NCBI GenBank assembly: GCA_009919175.1
Contig: RGCL01000030.1
Coordinates: forward strand, 1-32,519
Direction of reading: 5' to 3'
Source of the DNA: Betaproteobacteria bacterium
GTDB lineage: Bacteria; Pseudomonadota; Gammaproteobacteria; Burkholderiales; Burkholderiaceae_C
Length of the DNA: 32,519 nt
The notes below the pieces were generated by a model. That model did no database searches. It was not told the origin of the DNA and saw only the letters and a program-made list of their open reading frames with translations. The position numbers and the translations under genes are program-made. Below, piece by piece: positions 14,174 to 22,211 of the stretch. Each line of letters opens with the position of its first letter. The stretch's first letter is position 1.

Positions 14174-15442
14174 TTATGCCTGATTCTGGTCCAGGTCAAA
14201 GGCCTTGTGCAAAGCCCGCACGGCCAACTCCATGTATTTCTCGTCGATCACCACCGAAGTCTTGATCTCTGAGGTGGAAATCATCTGGATGTTGATGCCC
14301 TCTTCACTGAGCGAACGGAACATCTTGCTGGCCACACCCACGTGGCTGCGCATGCCAATGCCCACGATGGACACCTTGCAGATCTTGGCGTCGCCCATGA
14401 CCTCGGGCGCGCCTAGCGAGGGCAATACATGGGCCTTGAGCAAATCCATGGCACGGGCATAGTCGTTGCGGTGCACGGTGAAGCTGAAGTCGGTTTTACC
14501 GTCTTTGCTGATGTTTTGAATGATCATGTCCACCTCGATGTTGGCCTGCGCCACAGCACCCAGGATCTGGTAGGCGATGCCGGGCTTGTCGGGCACGCCC
14601 ATGATCGAAATCTTGGCTTCATCTCGGTTGAAAGCAATACCGGACACAACAGCTTGTTCCATTTGTTCATCTTCCTCGAAAGTGATGAGGGTGCCGGACG
14701 CGGCTTCCTCATGAATGTCAATGTCCCAGGGTGTGAAGCTGGAGAGCACGCGCAGGGGCACTTTGTACTTGCCAGCAAACTCCACCGAGCGGATCTGCAA
14801 AACCTTGCTGCCCAGGGAGGCCATCTCAAGCATCTCTTCAAAGCTCACGGTCTTGAGGCGGCGCGCCTCGGGCACCACACGGGGGTCAGTGGTGTAGACG
14901 CCATCGACGTCGGTGTAGATCAGGCATTCGTTGGCCTTGAGGGCGGCAGCCACTGCGACTGCCGAGGTGTCGGAGCCACCACGCCCCAGGGTGGTGACGT
15001 GGCCGGCATCGTCCACGCCCTGAAAGCCGGTGATGATGACCACCTTGCCTGCATTGAGGTCGGCACGCACACGCTGGTCGTCAATCGACTCGATGCGAGC
15101 TTTGGTATAGGCATCGTTGGTGCGCACCGGCACTTGCCAGCCTGCATAGCTGATGGCGGGCATGCCCTCGGCTTGCAGGGCAATGGCCAACAAGGCCGAG
15201 GAGGCTTGCTCGCCAGTGGCGGCCAGCATGTCGAGTTCGCGCAGGTGGTCTTGGGTGACTTGAGCAGGGCTTAATGCTTTGGCCAACGCCAGCAGGCGGT
15301 TGGTTTCGCCGCTCATGGCCGAAGGCACGACCACCATCTGGTGCCCTGCCCTTGCCCATTTGGCCACGCGTTTGGCCACTTGCGAAATGCGCTCGGTGGA
15401 CCCCATGGAGGTGCCACCATATTTGTGAACGATGAGAGCCAT
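14174..15442 (-). CDS. lysC: Aspartate kinase
   Basis: This 422-residue enzyme phosphorylates aspartate, the first step toward lysine, threonine, methionine and diaminopimelate. The N-terminus IVHKYGGTSMGSTERI is the diagnostic kinase motif, with later FQGVDDAGHVTTLGRGGSDTSAVA and YTDVDGVYTTDPR. The C-terminal third has two ACT domains (MGVPDKPGIAYQILG and VGIGMRSHVGVASKMFRSL), the allosteric lysine/threonine sensors of single-function aspartokinases. ATG 15442 matches the family start; a longer frame to 15661 runs back into tilS and is not real. No strong ribosome-binding site precedes it. It follows tilS by 25 bases and precedes tRNA-Ser. Confidence 0.97.
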   Translation of the reverse strand: MALIVHKYGGTSMGSTERISQVAKRVAKWARAGHQMVVVPSAMSGETNRLLALAKALSPAQVTQDHLRELDMLAATGEQASSALLAIALQAEGMPAISYAGWQVPVRTNDAYTKARIESIDDQRVRADLNAGKVVIITGFQGVDDAGHVTTLGRGGSDTSAVAVAAALKANECLIYTDVDGVYTTDPRVVPEARRLKTVSFEEMLEMASLGSKVLQIRSVEFAGKYKVPLRVLSSFTPWDIDIHEEAASGTLITFEEDEQMEQAVVSGIAFNRDEAKISIMGVPDKPGIAYQILGAVAQANIEVDMIIQNISKDGKTDFSFTVHRNDYARAMDLLKAHVLPSLGAPEVMGDAKICKVSIVGIGMRSHVGVASKMFRSLSEEGINIQMISTSEIKTSVVIDEKYMELAVRALHKAFDLDQNQA

Positions 15443-15467
15443 GTGAATGATGCTTGATGTGTCGGGG

Positions 15468-16493
15468 CTATTTGCGCCCCGTGGAAAGGGGCAGATTGTA
15501 GCCAACCAACACCTCGGCCTGTCTGACAACCCGTCCCTCGCCCACCTTGAGTTCGATGTGGTGACCTTGCGTGGTGCAGGCCTGCACTTGCGACATGAGT
15601 TCATCGAGCTGCGCTGTGTTGACGCGTAGCCCCAGGCCTTTGAGCCACACGCGCAGCGCATTGGCCAAGCGAGCTGGGCTCAAGGCTTGCAAATCCTTGA
15701 TGCGGGGTGGCAAGCCACACGCCTTCAAATCCTGCTCGCCCACTTCACGCAGCAGGCCTTGCGCCTGGGCGGCATGACGGGCGCTGCGTGCGAGGGTTTG
15801 CCGATGCGCGGGAAAGTGGGCATCGAGCACAGGCGCGAGCGCATGACGAATGCGATTGCGGGTGTGGGCCAGTTGGTCGTTGCTGGGATCCTCCACCCAG
15901 GCTTGACCGGTGCTGCGCAACCAGCTGCGAATGTCCTGAGCATGGACGTGCAACCAGGGGCGATCGAAGCGCACGCCGTGACGCTCAAACCGCTCGGGCA
16001 TGGCCGCCAGGCCAGGCAACCCTGCGCCGCGCAACAAGGCCAGCAACACGGTTTCCACTTGGTCATCGGCATGGTGAGCCACAACGACGCTGCCCTGCTG
16101 CACACCCGCTTGCCCAGCCAATCGCGCCAGGGCCTCGTAGCGCGCCAGCCGTGCCGCTTGTTCCAGGCTATCGCCCTTGTGCAGGTCGATGTGAACGCGG
16201 TCACACCACAAGGGCACGCCCAGTTGCTGGCACAAGTGCTTGCAGTGCGCTTCAAACTCGGCGGCAGCGGCTTGCAAGCCATGGTTGATGTGAAGGGCAT
16301 GCACTTGCCCAGGCCAGCGCGCATGACATGCCAGCAGCATGGCGGTGGAGTCGGCGCCTCCGCTGAACGCCACGGCCAAGGGTAGCGCAGGCGTGTAGGC
16401 CGTCCATGAAGCGCCAGCCCATGGCGGTGATGGGGGCGCTGACGTTGATGCCCCCGCGGCCTCAGGCGGCTTTGGTGTCGTTGAATCGCCCAT
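15468..16493 (-). CDS. tilS: tRNA(Ile)-lysidine synthetase
   Basis: This 341-residue enzyme attaches lysine to C34 of the AUA-reading tRNA-Ile, changing its amino-acid and codon identity; it is essential in most bacteria. The PP-loop ATPase motif SGGADS is at residues 44-49, followed by HINHGL and [12 protein letters not shown], and the [18 protein letters not shown] stretch typical of TilS. The ATG at 16493 starts 32 bases inside the 3' end of accA, consistent with translational coupling. The first 35 or so residues are Pro/Ala/Ser-rich and poorly conserved in appearance. The C-terminal domain is shorter than in E. coli TilS (about 430 aa). Confidence 0.93.
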   Translation of the reverse strand: MGDSTTPKPPEAAGASTSAPPSPPWAGASWTAYTPALPLAVAFSGGADSTAMLLACHARWPGQVHALHINHGLQAAAAEFEAHCKHLCQQLGVPLWCDRVHIDLHKGDSLEQAARLARYEALARLAGQAGVQQGSVVVAHHADDQVETVLLALLRGAGLPGLAAMPERFERHGVRFDRPWLHVHAQDIRSWLRSTGQAWVEDPSNDQLAHTRNRIRHALAPVLDAHFPAHRQTLARSARHAAQAQGLLREVGEQDLKACGLPPRIKDLQALSPARLANALRVWLKGLGLRVNTAQLDELMSQVQACTTQGHHIELKVGEGRVVRQAEVLVGYNLPLSTGRK

Positions 16494-17433
16494 AGGCCTG
16501 CAAGCGCTCGTAGCGGCGTTCAAGCAAAGCCTTGACACTCAAGTCATCCACCTGCCGCAAGGCTTCGCCCAGGGCTCGCTTGAGTTGGGCTCCCATTTGT
16601 TTGAGGTCGCGGTGTGCGCCCCCCACTGGCTCGTTGATGATTTTGTCGACCAGCCCCAGGGCTTTGAGTCGGTGCGCGGTGATGCCCAAGGCCTCGGCGG
16701 CATCGGATGCCCGCTCGGCGGTCTTCCACAAAATGGAGGCGCAGCCTTCGGGGCTGATGACCGAGAACACGGCGTATTGCAGCATCAGAACCTGATCGGC
16801 CACGCTGATCGCCAGTGCCCCACCCGAGCCGCCTTCACCAATGACGGTGGAGATGATGGGCACTTCGAGTTGAGCCATTTCGTAGATGTTGCGGCCAATG
16901 GCTTCACTCTGGCCGCGCTCTTCGGCATCGATGCCGGGGTAGGCGCCAGGGGTGTCCACAAAGGTGAACACGGGGAGCTTGAATTTTTCGGCGGTCTTCA
17001 TGAGGCGCAAGGCCTTGCGATAGCCCTCGGGGCGGGTCATGCCAAAGTTCCTGAGGGTGCGCTCTTTGGTGTCGCGCCCTTTTTGATGACCAATCACCAT
17101 ACAAGCTGTGCCGTTGAGCCTGGCCATGCCGCCAATGATGCTCAAGTCGTCAGAGAAATGGCGGTCGCCATGCATCTCCACAAAATCGGTGAAGAGCTCG
17201 TTGATGTAATCCAGGGTGTAGGGCCGCTCAGGGTGGCGCGCGATCTTGGTGATTTGCCAAGGCGTGAGGTTGGCGTAGATGTCCTTGGTGAGCTTGACGC
17301 TCTTTTTGGTGAGCTGGTCAATTTCGTTGGAGATGTCCACCGCCGACTCGCCCTGCACATAGCGCAGCTCCTCGATCTTGTCTTCGAGATCGGCAATGGG
17401 TTGCTCAAAATCCAGAAACACTTTCTTGGCCAC
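16462..17433 (-). CDS. accA: Acetyl-CoA carboxylase carboxyltransferase subunit alpha
   Basis: This 323-residue protein is the alpha subunit of the carboxyltransferase that makes malonyl-CoA for fatty-acid synthesis, working with AccD and biotinylated AccB. The N-terminus [19 protein letters not shown] is the standard AccA start, and [38 protein letters not shown] and [11 protein letters not shown] are core crotonase-fold motifs. The start is GTG at 17433 with GGAG six bases upstream; the frame extends to 17505 but those residues are not AccA-like. It lies 26 bases downstream of the glycosylase gene and overlaps tilS. Confidence 0.97.
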   Translation of the reverse strand: MAKKVFLDFEQPIADLEDKIEELRYVQGESAVDISNEIDQLTKKSVKLTKDIYANLTPWQITKIARHPERPYTLDYINELFTDFVEMHGDRHFSDDLSIIGGMARLNGTACMVIGHQKGRDTKERTLRNFGMTRPEGYRKALRLMKTAEKFKLPVFTFVDTPGAYPGIDAEERGQSEAIGRNIYEMAQLEVPIISTVIGEGGSGGALAISVADQVLMLQYAVFSVISPEGCASILWKTAERASDAAEALGITAHRLKALGLVDKIINEPVGGAHRDLKQMGAQLKRALGEALRQVDDLSVKALLERRYERLQAYGRFNDTKAA

Positions 17434-17459
17434 AGGGATCTCCGTTGAGTGAGAGGCAA

Positions 17460-18107
17460 TCAGTAGGTGACAGGCAATGGATCCAGCGAACGCCACATGT
17501 ACCACGTGGCCACACTGCGATAGGGATCCCAGGCCTGGGCCACTTCGCGCGCGTCGCTGCGGCTCACCGCTTCACCTGAGAAGTAATTTTGGCTGATTCC
17601 CTTGATGAGACCCAGATCGTCCAAAGGCAGCACGTTGGGGCGCATCAAGTGAAAGATCAGGAACATCTCGGCGGTCCATCGGCCAATGCCGCGAATGGCC
17701 ACGAGTTCGGCAATCACCGCCTCGTCGTCCATGCTGCCCCATTGGTTGACGTGCACCAGGCGATCCGAAAAGTGCATGGCCAGGTCCACCAGGTATTCCA
17801 CCTTGCGCGCCGAGAGGCCTGCGCCCCGCATGTCGTCGATGCGCAGCTTGAGCACACTGGCTGGCGTGATTTTTTTGGGCAGCAAGGCAATGAAGCGATC
17901 CCACACCGATTGCGCGGCCTTGACGGAGATTTGTTGCCCAACGATGCTGCGCGCCAGCGTGACAAAGGCGTCACCCCGCGAAGCCAGGCAGGCATCGCCA
18001 AACTGGGGGATGAGGCGTCGCATGACGCGATCCTTTTTCATCAGGTACTTGCAAGCCTCCTCCCAGTAGGGTGGCACTTGCTCGATGATCTGGGGCTTAG
18101 TGGGCAT
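17460..18107 (-). CDS. DNA-3-methyladenine glycosylase, AlkA/HhH-GPD type
   Basis: This 215-residue enzyme removes alkylated bases from DNA. The core reads [15 protein letters not shown], then a helix-hairpin-helix ([18 protein letters not shown]) and the catalytic aspartate segment LPLDDLGL, all typical of the HhH-GPD superfamily and the AlkA-like branch. It lacks the N-terminal domain of E. coli AlkA and resembles the short bacterial form. No Fe-S cysteine cluster is present, unlike Nth/MutY. Its ATG shares one base with the cysS stop codon (TGATG), indicating translational coupling. Confidence 0.92.
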   Translation of the reverse strand: MPTKPQIIEQVPPYWEEACKYLMKKDRVMRRLIPQFGDACLASRGDAFVTLARSIVGQQISVKAAQSVWDRFIALLPKKITPASVLKLRIDDMRGAGLSARKVEYLVDLAMHFSDRLVHVNQWGSMDDEAVIAELVAIRGIGRWTAEMFLIFHLMRPNVLPLDDLGLIKGISQNYFSGEAVSRSDAREVAQAWDPYRSVATWYMWRSLDPLPVTY

Positions 18108-19483
18108 CAGGCTTTCTCCCAGGTCGTGCCCGAAGGCGAGTCTTTGAGCACGATGCCCTGATCGGCCAGCTCCTTGCGAATGGCATCCGCTTGGGCAAAG
18201 TCTTTGGCGGCCTTGGCCGCTGCTCGCGCCTGGATGCGTTGCTGGATGTGGTCTTCGCCCAGGCCAACCCCAGCCTGCAGGAAATGCTGGGGATCGTCTT
18301 GCAGCAAACCCAGCACACCACCCAAGGCCTTGAGCAAGGCACTGTCTGCGGCCAAGCGGCTGCGGTTGACTTCGGAGGCGAGTTCAAACAACTGGGCCAC
18401 GGCCTCGGGCGTGCCAAAGTCTTCGTTCATGGCCTGCTTGAAACTGTGGGCAACGGGGTGATTCCAATCAATGACAAAGCCGACCTGCGGGGGCACGGCA
18501 TCGAGGGCGGTGTAGAGACGCTTGAGGGCGGCGCGCGCATCGTCCAAATGGCTCAAGGCGTAATTGAGGGGGCTGCGGTAGTGGCTTCTCACGACAAAGA
18601 AGCGCACCGTCTCGGCGTCATAACGCTGGAGCACATCGCGGATGGTGAAGAAGTTGCCCAGGCTTTTGGACATTTTTTCGTCATCCACATTGATGAATCC
18701 GTTGTGCATCCAGTAGCGGGCAAGGGTTTGGCCATGAGCGCCTTCGCTTTGCGCGATTTCGTTTTCGTGGTGAGGAAACTGCAAGTCGGCGCCACCGCCG
18801 TGGATGTCAAAGGTCGTGCCCAACAAGGCGCAACTCATGGCCGAGCATTCGATGTGCCAGCCGGGGCGGCCTTTGCCAAAGGGGCTGTCCCATTGGGCTT
18901 CGGGGGGCTCGTCGGACTTGCCTGTTTTCCACAGCACAAAGTCCAGGGGGTCTTGCTTGTCGGACTGAACGGCCACGCGCTCGCCCGCTTGCAACTCATC
19001 GAGGGATTTGCCAGAGAGCTTGCCGTAGTGGGGAAAGCGGCGGACCGAATAAAGCATGTCGCCGCCCTGGCCGCGATAGGCCAAACCCTTGTCTTGCAAC
19101 TGGGCAATGAGGGCTTGCATTTGGGGCACGTAGTCGGTGGCTCGGGGCTCATGGGTGGGACGCTCGACGCCCAGGGCATCGGCATCCTGGTGCATGGCTT
19201 CGATCATGCGGGCGGTGAGCGCATGGATGGTTTCGCCATTGGCGACGGCGCGCTGGATGATCTTGTCGTCGATGTCGGTGATGTTGCGGACGAAGGTGAC
19301 TTTGAAGCCACTGGCCTTGAGCCAGCGCTGCACCACATCAAAGGCAATCATGGAGCGCGCATGACCCAGGTGGCACAGGTCATACACCGTCATGCCGCAG
19401 ACATACATGCGCACATGACCGGCCTCCAGGGGCGCAAACTCACGCACTTGGCGTTCAAGGCTGTCGTAAATCCGAAGTGCCAT
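18107..19483 (-). CDS. cysS: Cysteinyl-tRNA synthetase
   Basis: This 458-residue class I aminoacyl-tRNA synthetase charges tRNA-Cys. The N-terminus [10 protein letters not shown] leads into [19 protein letters not shown], which contains the first zinc cysteine and the HIGH-type motif HLGH. Later come [29 protein letters not shown] with zinc ligands, and the KMSKS motif in [11 protein letters not shown]. The start at 19483 matches family N-termini; the open frame further upstream overlaps the divergent TPR gene. It is the first gene of the minus-strand unit running to tRNA-Ser. The promoter region contains a 17-bp palindrome next to TATACT. Confidence 0.97.
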   Translation of the reverse strand: MALRIYDSLERQVREFAPLEAGHVRMYVCGMTVYDLCHLGHARSMIAFDVVQRWLKASGFKVTFVRNITDIDDKIIQRAVANGETIHALTARMIEAMHQDADALGVERPTHEPRATDYVPQMQALIAQLQDKGLAYRGQGGDMLYSVRRFPHYGKLSGKSLDELQAGERVAVQSDKQDPLDFVLWKTGKSDEPPEAQWDSPFGKGRPGWHIECSAMSCALLGTTFDIHGGGADLQFPHHENEIAQSEGAHGQTLARYWMHNGFINVDDEKMSKSLGNFFTIRDVLQRYDAETVRFFVVRSHYRSPLNYALSHLDDARAALKRLYTALDAVPPQVGFVIDWNHPVAHSFKQAMNEDFGTPEAVAQLFELASEVNRSRLAADSALLKALGGVLGLLQDDPQHFLQAGVGLGEDHIQQRIQARAAAKAAKDFAQADAIRKELADQGIVLKDSPSGTTWEKA

Positions 19484-19542
19484 GGGAAAACAAAATTGGA
19501 GGAGTACAGGTACGCGGCGAAGGGCCTGACCTAGAATGAACC

Positions 19543-19567
19543 AGTATATCCACCCAAGCCTTGGGTG
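19543..19567. promoter_or_regulatory. Palindrome and -10-like box between cysS and the TPR gene
   Basis: A perfect inverted repeat, CACCCAAGcCTTGGGTG, spans 19551-19567. On the minus strand it is followed at once by GGA and TATACT (19548-19543), a good -10 for cysS, so the palindrome would occupy the spacer between -10 and -35. It looks like an operator, but no regulator is identified. Confidence 0.4.
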
Positions 19568-19600
19568 AATCACTTTCTTGACCAAGATTTTATTCGCTCG

Positions 19601-20146
19601 ATGAGAAGCTTGAACTGTCTTGCTGTGTTGACACTGTGCTCGCTGCTGGCGGGCGTGCCGGCTCATGCGCAATCGACCATGCCCAAACCTTTGAGCGTGG
19701 CCGAAACCATCCAGCAATGGCTCAAGCGCGGCGCGCCAGAAGAAGCCATGAAGGTGGTGGACAAGCAACTCAAAATCTACCCCAACGACCCCAACCTCAA
19801 GTTCCAGCGGGCGGTCATCTTTGAGCAACTCAACCAGCCTGAGCAAGCCCAAGAGCTCTACGTCGCACTGACCCAGGATCACCCTGAGCTCTCCGAGCCA
19901 CAAAACAACCTGGGCGTCTTGCTTGCCAAGAAAAACCAGTTGTCTGAAGCCCGTGAACGCTTTGAGCTGGCCTTGCGCGCCAACCCCAACAATCGCATGG
20001 CGCAGGAAAACCTCGCCGATGTGTGGCTGCGCATGGCCGATGCCCAATACCGCAAGCTCAAAGCCGCAGAACCCGGCAACGCCCGCTTGCAACGCAAGGT
20101 TGAATCGCTGCAAGCCCCCATTCAAGCCCTCAAGGATTTGCCCTGA
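19601..20146 (+). CDS. Exported tetratricopeptide-repeat protein
   Basis: This 181-residue protein has a Sec signal peptide ([20 protein letters not shown], cleavage after AHAQ at about residue 24) and then about three TPR-like units: [40 protein letters not shown] and [18 protein letters not shown]. It is predicted to be a periplasmic protein-protein adaptor. ATG 19601 begins the signal peptide cleanly; a GTG at 19565 in frame would place the palindrome inside the gene. It overlaps ppiA by one base (TGATG), which suggests a link to periplasmic protein folding or outer-membrane assembly. Its own partner is unknown. Confidence 0.85.
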   Translation: MRSLNCLAVLTLCSLLAGVPAHAQSTMPKPLSVAETIQQWLKRGAPEEAMKVVDKQLKIYPNDPNLKFQRAVIFEQLNQPEQAQELYVALTQDHPELSEPQNNLGVLLAKKNQLSEARERFELALRANPNNRMAQENLADVWLRMADAQYRKLKAAEPGNARLQRKVESLQAPIQALKDLP

Positions 20147-20868
20147 TGTCTACCCCTGCGCCAACCCCCGCGCGCGCCATGCTGCGCCGCACCTTCACAC
20201 GGGCAGCGCTGTGCCTGGGTGGCCTGATCGCATCGCGCCCCCTGCTTGCGCAAACCTCCGAGGCCGCGCCGCGCGTGGTGCTGGAAACCAACTTGGGCAC
20301 CATCGTGCTCGAGCTTGCACCCGAGCACGCGCCCAAGACGGTGGCGAACTTTTTGCGCTACGTGAACGAGGGTCACTACAACGGCACGATTTTTCATCGC
20401 GTCATCCCCAACTTCATGGCGCAAGCGGGCGGCTTTGACGCCCAGCTGCGCGAAAAGCCCACCCGCCCCCCTGTGGAGCACGAAGGCCGCCAAGCCTTGC
20501 AAGCGGGCTTGCGCAACCAGATCGGCACGATTGCCATGGCCAGAACCAACGACCCGCAATCGGCCACCGCCCAGTTCTTCATCAACGTGGCCAACAACGA
20601 CTTTCTTGACCCCGTGCTCATCCCGCCAGGTGACCCGGTGCCCGAGTTCACGCACCGGGGCCGTGTCTATCGCAACGTGCCGCGATCTCAACTGCTGAAC
20701 TCGCCCCAGCTGTATGGCTACACCGTGTTTGGCCGTGTGGTCACGGGCATGGATGTCGTTCAACGCCTGGTTCAAATCCCCACCGGGTCTGCCGGTCCCT
20801 TCCCCACCGATGTGCCCAAGCAAACGGTGACCATCCTCAAAGCCTCTGTTCAGAAAGGTCGTACATGA
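20146..20868 (+). CDS. ppiA: Periplasmic cyclophilin-type peptidyl-prolyl isomerase
   Basis: This 240-residue protein is a cyclophilin-fold prolyl isomerase with an export signal. The signal contains LRRTFTRA before the hydrophobic stretch, which resembles a Tat motif (RRxF), with cleavage near LLAQ. The catalytic domain shows [17 protein letters not shown] (with the catalytic Arg), [17 protein letters not shown] and [15 protein letters not shown], all standard. An insertion of about 20 residues ([19 protein letters not shown]) distinguishes it from the neighbouring ppiB. ATG 20146 overlaps the TPR gene stop; an alternative ATG at 20179 would start right at the twin arginines. It overlaps ppiB by four bases. 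Confidence 0.92.
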   Translation: MSTPAPTPARAMLRRTFTRAALCLGGLIASRPLLAQTSEAAPRVVLETNLGTIVLELAPEHAPKTVANFLRYVNEGHYNGTIFHRVIPNFMAQAGGFDAQLREKPTRPPVEHEGRQALQAGLRNQIGTIAMARTNDPQSATAQFFINVANNDFLDPVLIPPGDPVPEFTHRGRVYRNVPRSQLLNSPQLYGYTVFGRVVTGMDVVQRLVQIPTGSAGPFPTDVPKQTVTILKASVQKGRT

Positions 20869-21371
20869 GCAACCCCATCATTGACTTGCAGATTCGCGGT
20901 CATGGCACCATCACCTTGGAACTGGACCACGACAAAGCCCCGGCCACCGTCGATAACTTTCTGGCCTACGTCAACAGTGGCCACTACGACGGCACCATTT
21001 TTCACCGCGTGATCGATGGCTTCATGATCCAAGGCGGTGGCTTCACCGAAGACATGTCGCAAAAGCCCACCCTGGACCCCATCACCAACGAGGCCAACAA
21101 TGGGCTTCGCAATGACCGCTACACCATCGCCATGGCGAGAACCTCTGATCCGCATTCGGCATCGGCACAGTTTTTCATCAACGTGGGCGACAACGACTTC
21201 CTCAACCACACGGCCCCCTCGCGCCAAGGCTGGGGTTATGCGGTGTTTGGCCGTGTGATCGAAGGCACCGATGTCGTCGATGCCATTCGCCAGGTCAAAA
21301 CAGGTCGCAGCGGCTTTCATGACGATGTGCCCAAAGAGCCCGTGGTCATCGACACCGCCAAGGCCCGCTAA
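20865..21371 (+). CDS. ppiB: Cytoplasmic cyclophilin-type peptidyl-prolyl isomerase
   Basis: This 168-residue protein is a complete cyclophilin domain without signal peptide, the cytoplasmic prolyl isomerase B type. Motifs are [34 protein letters not shown] and [17 protein letters not shown]. It overlaps the end of the exported ppiA by ATGA. The two genes are clearly homologous through the whole catalytic domain and form a tandem periplasm/cytoplasm pair, an arrangement common in Burkholderiales (family knowledge). lpxH follows after 51 bases. Confidence 0.96.
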   Translation: MSNPIIDLQIRGHGTITLELDHDKAPATVDNFLAYVNSGHYDGTIFHRVIDGFMIQGGGFTEDMSQKPTLDPITNEANNGLRNDRYTIAMARTSDPHSASAQFFINVGDNDFLNHTAPSRQGWGYAVFGRVIEGTDVVDAIRQVKTGRSGFHDDVPKEPVVIDTAKAR

Positions 21372-21422
21372 AGCGCCCCCAAGCGCCTTGAATTCCTCCA
21401 GCGTCGCCTTCCCCGCCAGCCC

Positions 21423-22211
21423 ATGAGCTCGCACGACATGACCCCCATGAGCTGGCTCACGGGGCCGTGCGATCACGTGGATTTCATCTCCGACCTGCAC
21501 CTGCAGGCCACGACGCCGCGCACCGCGCAGGCATTGTTTGACTTCCTCGCACAGCGCGAGCCTGCGCCCCTGGTGGTGCTGGGGGATCTGTTTGAGGTGT
21601 GGATTGGGGACGATTGGCTCTCGCATGCCGAGGCGGGCTTTGAGCGCAACTGCATGCAAGCCCTGGCGCAAGCCTGCAGCCAGTCGCCCGTGGCCTGGGT
21701 CTGTGGCAACCGCGACTTTTTAGTCGGCGAACAAGTCCACCAGGCGCTGGGCTGGCAGGCCTTGAAAGACCCCTCGGTGGTGATCGCTGCGTTTGGCCGC
21801 TGCCTCGTCACCCATGGTGATGCCTGGTGCCTGAGCGACACCGGGTACATGGCCTTTCGCAACGAGGTTCGCAGTGTGGCGTGGCAAAGCCGTTTTTTGT
21901 CGCAGGACTTGAACGAGCGCTTGAACGCGGCACGCCACATGCGCGAGCAAAGCCAGGCCACCCAGGCGCAACGCACGCAATGGGCTGATGTGGATCTGGC
22001 GCTGGCACGCGCTCAGTTGCAAGCTCATGGTTGCCAACACCTGGTTCATGGCCACACGCACCAACCCGCTGACCAGGACCTGGGGCAAGGCCTCATGCGC
22101 CACGTGCTCAGCGATTGGGATGTGGACCAGGCCAGACCCGCACGCGCGCAGGTCTTGCGCTGGCGTGCCCAGGGTTACGAACGGATCAACGTCGCGCCAG
22201 CAGGACTTTGA
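21423..22211 (+). CDS. lpxH: UDP-2,3-diacylglucosamine diphosphatase
   Basis: This 262-residue peripheral membrane enzyme cleaves UDP-2,3-diacylglucosamine to lipid X in lipid A synthesis. The calcineurin-like metallophosphatase motifs occur in order: FISDLHL, GDLFEVWIGDDW, CGNRDFLVG, THGDAWCLSD and HGHTH near the C-terminus. Several ATGs lie close together (21423, 21438, 21447), none with a strong ribosome-binding site, so the exact N-terminus is uncertain. Its last 26 bases overlap the end of the convergent DUF349 gene. Confidence 0.93.
   Translation: MSSHDMTPMSWLTGPCDHVDFISDLHLQATTPRTAQALFDFLAQREPAPLVVLGDLFEVWIGDDWLSHAEAGFERNCMQALAQACSQSPVAWVCGNRDFLVGEQVHQALGWQALKDPSVVIAAFGRCLVTHGDAWCLSDTGYMAFRNEVRSVAWQSRFLSQDLNERLNAARHMREQSQATQAQRTQWADVDLALARAQLQAHGCQHLVHGHTHQPADQDLGQGLMRHVLSDWDVDQARPARAQVLRWRAQGYERINVAPAGL

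Noticed and set aside
14174-15661. Longer aspartate kinase with a 73-residue N-terminal extension
   Set aside because: The extra residues are read from the tilS 3' end in another frame; homology begins at ATG 15442.
18191-19534. 447-residue plus-strand open frame opposite cysS
   Set aside because: It is the antisense shadow of cysS in GC-rich DNA; no recognisable motifs or ribosome-binding site.
18107-20125. 672-residue cysS frame reaching into the TPR gene
   Set aside because: Family homology starts at 19483, and the upstream part is antisense to a well-supported exported TPR protein.
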